From: DASQGA01 sp035535315
GTDB lineage: Bacteria > Actinomycetota > Thermoleophilia > Gaiellales > Gaiellaceae
Assembly (NCBI GenBank): GCA_035535315.1
Contig: DATLQD010000091.1
Location: 1 to 5,947, forward strand
DNA length: 5,947 bases
Reading direction: 5' to 3'
Part shown: positions 5,928 to 5,947 of the stretch, in pieces
How positions within the stretch are numbered: position 1 is the stretch's first letter
Layout: each line of letters opens with the position of its first letter
Translations under genes and position numbers: made by a program
The notes under the pieces: model-generated
Told to the model about the DNA's origin: nothing
Databases searched by the model: none
Seen by the model: only the letters and a program-made list of their open reading frames with translations

Positions 5928-5947
5928 GGACTCGACATTACGCCGCG

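Overview
This is a high-GC window whose codon use, proteins and gene styles suggest an actinobacterium, probably of the Thermoleophilia (Gaiellales/Solirubrobacterales) type. That placement is inferred from family resemblance, not proven. It holds six protein-coding genes, one cut by the left edge and one possibly continuing past the right edge. No rRNA, tRNA, CRISPR array or insertion sequence was seen.

Left part (1-2850): a secreted or membrane-anchored protein of unknown function is read leftwards from 471. A 104-bp divergent gap separates it from a rightward pair: an FHA/winged-helix transcription regulator (576-1343) overlapped by 8 bp by a transmembrane Ser/Thr protein kinase (1336-2850). 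The pair looks like a translationally coupled phospho-signalling module, with an extracytoplasmic sensor on the kinase and a phosphopeptide-reading regulator as its likely partner.

Middle (2851-5056): a 202-bp gap leads to an Hcp-family tube protein (3053-3538). A 24-bp gap then leads to a ~500-aa class I SAM-dependent methyltransferase with an NPPY motif (3563-5056). An Hcp protein beside FHA and kinase genes recalls the FHA/kinase control of type VI secretion in Proteobacteria, but no other T6SS part is present here.

Right part (5057-5947): a convergent gap carries a strong GC hairpin. The last gene (5927-5208, minus strand) looks broken by a stop at 5610-5612. The reading frame is unshifted across that TGA, and the TGA falls exactly where iodothyronine deiodinases have selenocysteine (FGSYT-U-PPF). 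Homology to deiodinases runs on both sides of it. A hairpin with an AGGUUG loop begins 5 nt after the UGA and matches a bacterial SECIS element. This deiodinase-like selenoprotein is the most interesting feature of the window; conventional ORF calling would split it in two or discard it as a pseudogene.
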